Assembly: GCA_030645355.1 (NCBI GenBank)
Contig: JAUSNJ010000130.1
Coordinates: forward strand, 103,357-167,356
Direction: 5' to 3'
DNA from: Rhodoferax sp.
GTDB lineage: Bacteria > Pseudomonadota > Gammaproteobacteria > Burkholderiales > Burkholderiaceae_C
DNA length: 64,000 nt
Made by a program: the position numbers and the translations under genes. A model generated the notes under the pieces. That model ran no database searches. It saw nothing but the letters and a program-made list of their open reading frames with translations, and had not been told where the DNA came from. Positions 63,304 through 64,000 of this stretch are shown one piece after another (position 1 is the stretch's first letter; the number at the start of each line of letters is the position of its first letter).

Positions 63304-64000
63304 TCAGGCGTTCACCGCCGCAAACTGGCGGGTGTCGACTTCCGCCTCCTTGAAATCAAACCAGGGATCGGGCTCGCCTTCCAGCGCAAACTGCAGCTGT
63401 TCCCACAGCGCCTTGCGGCCTGCGTGGTCTTCGAGAATGCGTTTTTTCACATAGTCAAGGCCGACGCGCGACACGTAGTGCACGGTGCGCTCCAGGTACC
63501 AGCCCTCCTGGCGGTACAGCTCGCAGAAGGCGCCGGTGTACTCCAGCACTTCGGCCGCCGTCTTGAGCTTGACCAGGAAGTGGGCGACCTCGGTCTTGAT
63601 GCCGCCATTGCCGGCCACATACATTTCCCAACCGCTGTCGACGCCGATGATGCCCACGTCCTTGATGCCGGCCTCGGCGCAGTTGCGCGGGCAGCCCGAC
63701 ACGGCGAACTTGACCTTGTGCGGGGCATACATGCGCCACATGGCGCGCTCCAGGTCCTTGCCCATTTGGGTGCTGTCCTGTGTGCCCATGCGGCACCACT
63801 CGGAGCCCACGCAAGTCTTGACCGTGCGCAGCGCCTTGGCGTAGGCGTGGCCGGAGGGCATGCCGATGTCTTTCCACACGTTGACCAGGTCTTCTTTCTT
63901 GACGCCCAGCAGGTCGATGCGCTGGCCGCCAGTGACCTTGACGGTGGGGATCTTGTACTTGTCCACCACGTCGGCAATGCGGCGCAGCTCGCTGGCCGTG
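63304..64000 (-). CDS. nirB: nitrite reductase large subunit NirB, C-terminal part (cut by window edge)
   Basis: The last 232 codons of a sirohaem/[4Fe-4S] nitrite reductase, with the rest beyond the right edge. The iron-sulfur and sirohaem ligands are visible in KTCVGSEWCRMGTQDST and VSGCPRNCAEAGIKDVGI (C-x5-C then C-x3-C). The reaction is nitrite to ammonium with NADH/NADPH. It is the first gene of the cluster seen here. Confidence 0.93.
   Translation of the reverse strand, partial: TASELRRIADVVDKYKIPTVKVTGGQRIDLLGVKKEDLVNVWKDIGMPSGHAYAKALRTVKTCVGSEWCRMGTQDSTQMGKDLERAMWRMYAPHKVKFAVSGCPRNCAEAGIKDVGIIGVDSGWEMYVAGNGGIKTEVAHFLVKLKTAAEVLEYTGAFCELYRQEGWYLERTVHYVSRVGLDYVKKRILEDHAGRKALWEQLQFALEGEPDPWFDFKEAEVDTRQFAAVNA

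Overview
The window looks like a chromosomal segment of a GC-rich betaproteobacterium, most likely family Comamonadaceae (Rhodoferax/Polaromonas/Acidovorax-like). The basis is the overall protein similarity I recognise, the nirB-PilJ-like-nirD-nasA-ybiB-cobA nitrate assimilation order, the darP/pmbA divergent pair, and a ~44-bp dispersed repeat (core CTAGCCCTCGTGGAATATGC) of a kind I associate with that family. No rRNA, tRNA, CRISPR array or transposase gene was found.

Layout. 1-4.2 kb: small accessory genes (PLD-like fragment, a HepT/MntA toxin-antitoxin pair, a GIY-YIG-like protein, udk, a KTSC protein). 4.3-5.9 kb: an ECF sigma factor between two tiny membrane proteins plus an SRPBCC-like protein. 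5.9-10.2 kb: a rearranged stretch with three dispersed-repeat copies, truncated copies of the 5' ends of an NYN-domain gene and a DUF924 gene, a cold-shock/Excalibur fusion, an EamA transporter, a chimeric dihaem cytochrome c and the intact NYN/LOTUS gene. 10.2-12.2 kb: an AT-richer two-gene cassette (AAA_21 ATPase plus a small TOPRIM-like protein) that looks like a phage-defence island. 12.4-23 kb: housekeeping and signalling (glnS, HD-domain protein, branched-chain amino-acid binding protein, OprB porin, LytS/LytT-type two-component system, DUF4139 protein). 23.3-31.6 kb: uppP, a 1657-residue octapeptide-repeat protein, an alpha/beta hydrolase, an Anbu proteasome homologue and a DUF6624 protein. 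31.5-41.5 kb: a chemoreceptor, DUF2785 protein, mutS, then a CheY-CheC-diguanylate cyclase-PAS/GGDEF/EAL operon whose last gene carries an in-frame amber codon. 41.5-50.7 kb: suhB, trmJ, cysE, mog, darP, pmbA, a 450-bp imperfect palindrome, yqeY, rpsU, a serine dehydratase-like enzyme, a hydrolase and pssA. 50.7-57.3 kb: a Ser/Thr kinase, a lipoprotein cytochrome c, HAD and HI0933-type proteins, VOC protein and a class A acid phosphatase. 57.3-64 kb: the nitrate/nitrite assimilation cluster, with a palindrome that matches the FNR/CRP-family consensus upstream of its middle part.

How genes work together. In the last cluster NasA reduces nitrate, NirB/NirD reduce nitrite, CobA supplies the sirohaem precursor for NirB, and a small periplasmic PilJ-domain protein with two nitrate-sensor-type motifs may sense nitrate. 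The c-di-GMP operon couples a receiver and a CheC phosphatase to turnover enzymes. The most promising candidates for something undescribed are the ATPase/TOPRIM-like cassette, the nested-repeat giant protein, and the mobile-looking palindromic and 44-bp repeats, three copies of which appear to be inserted in frame inside conserved genes. All family assignments are by reading, without database searches.
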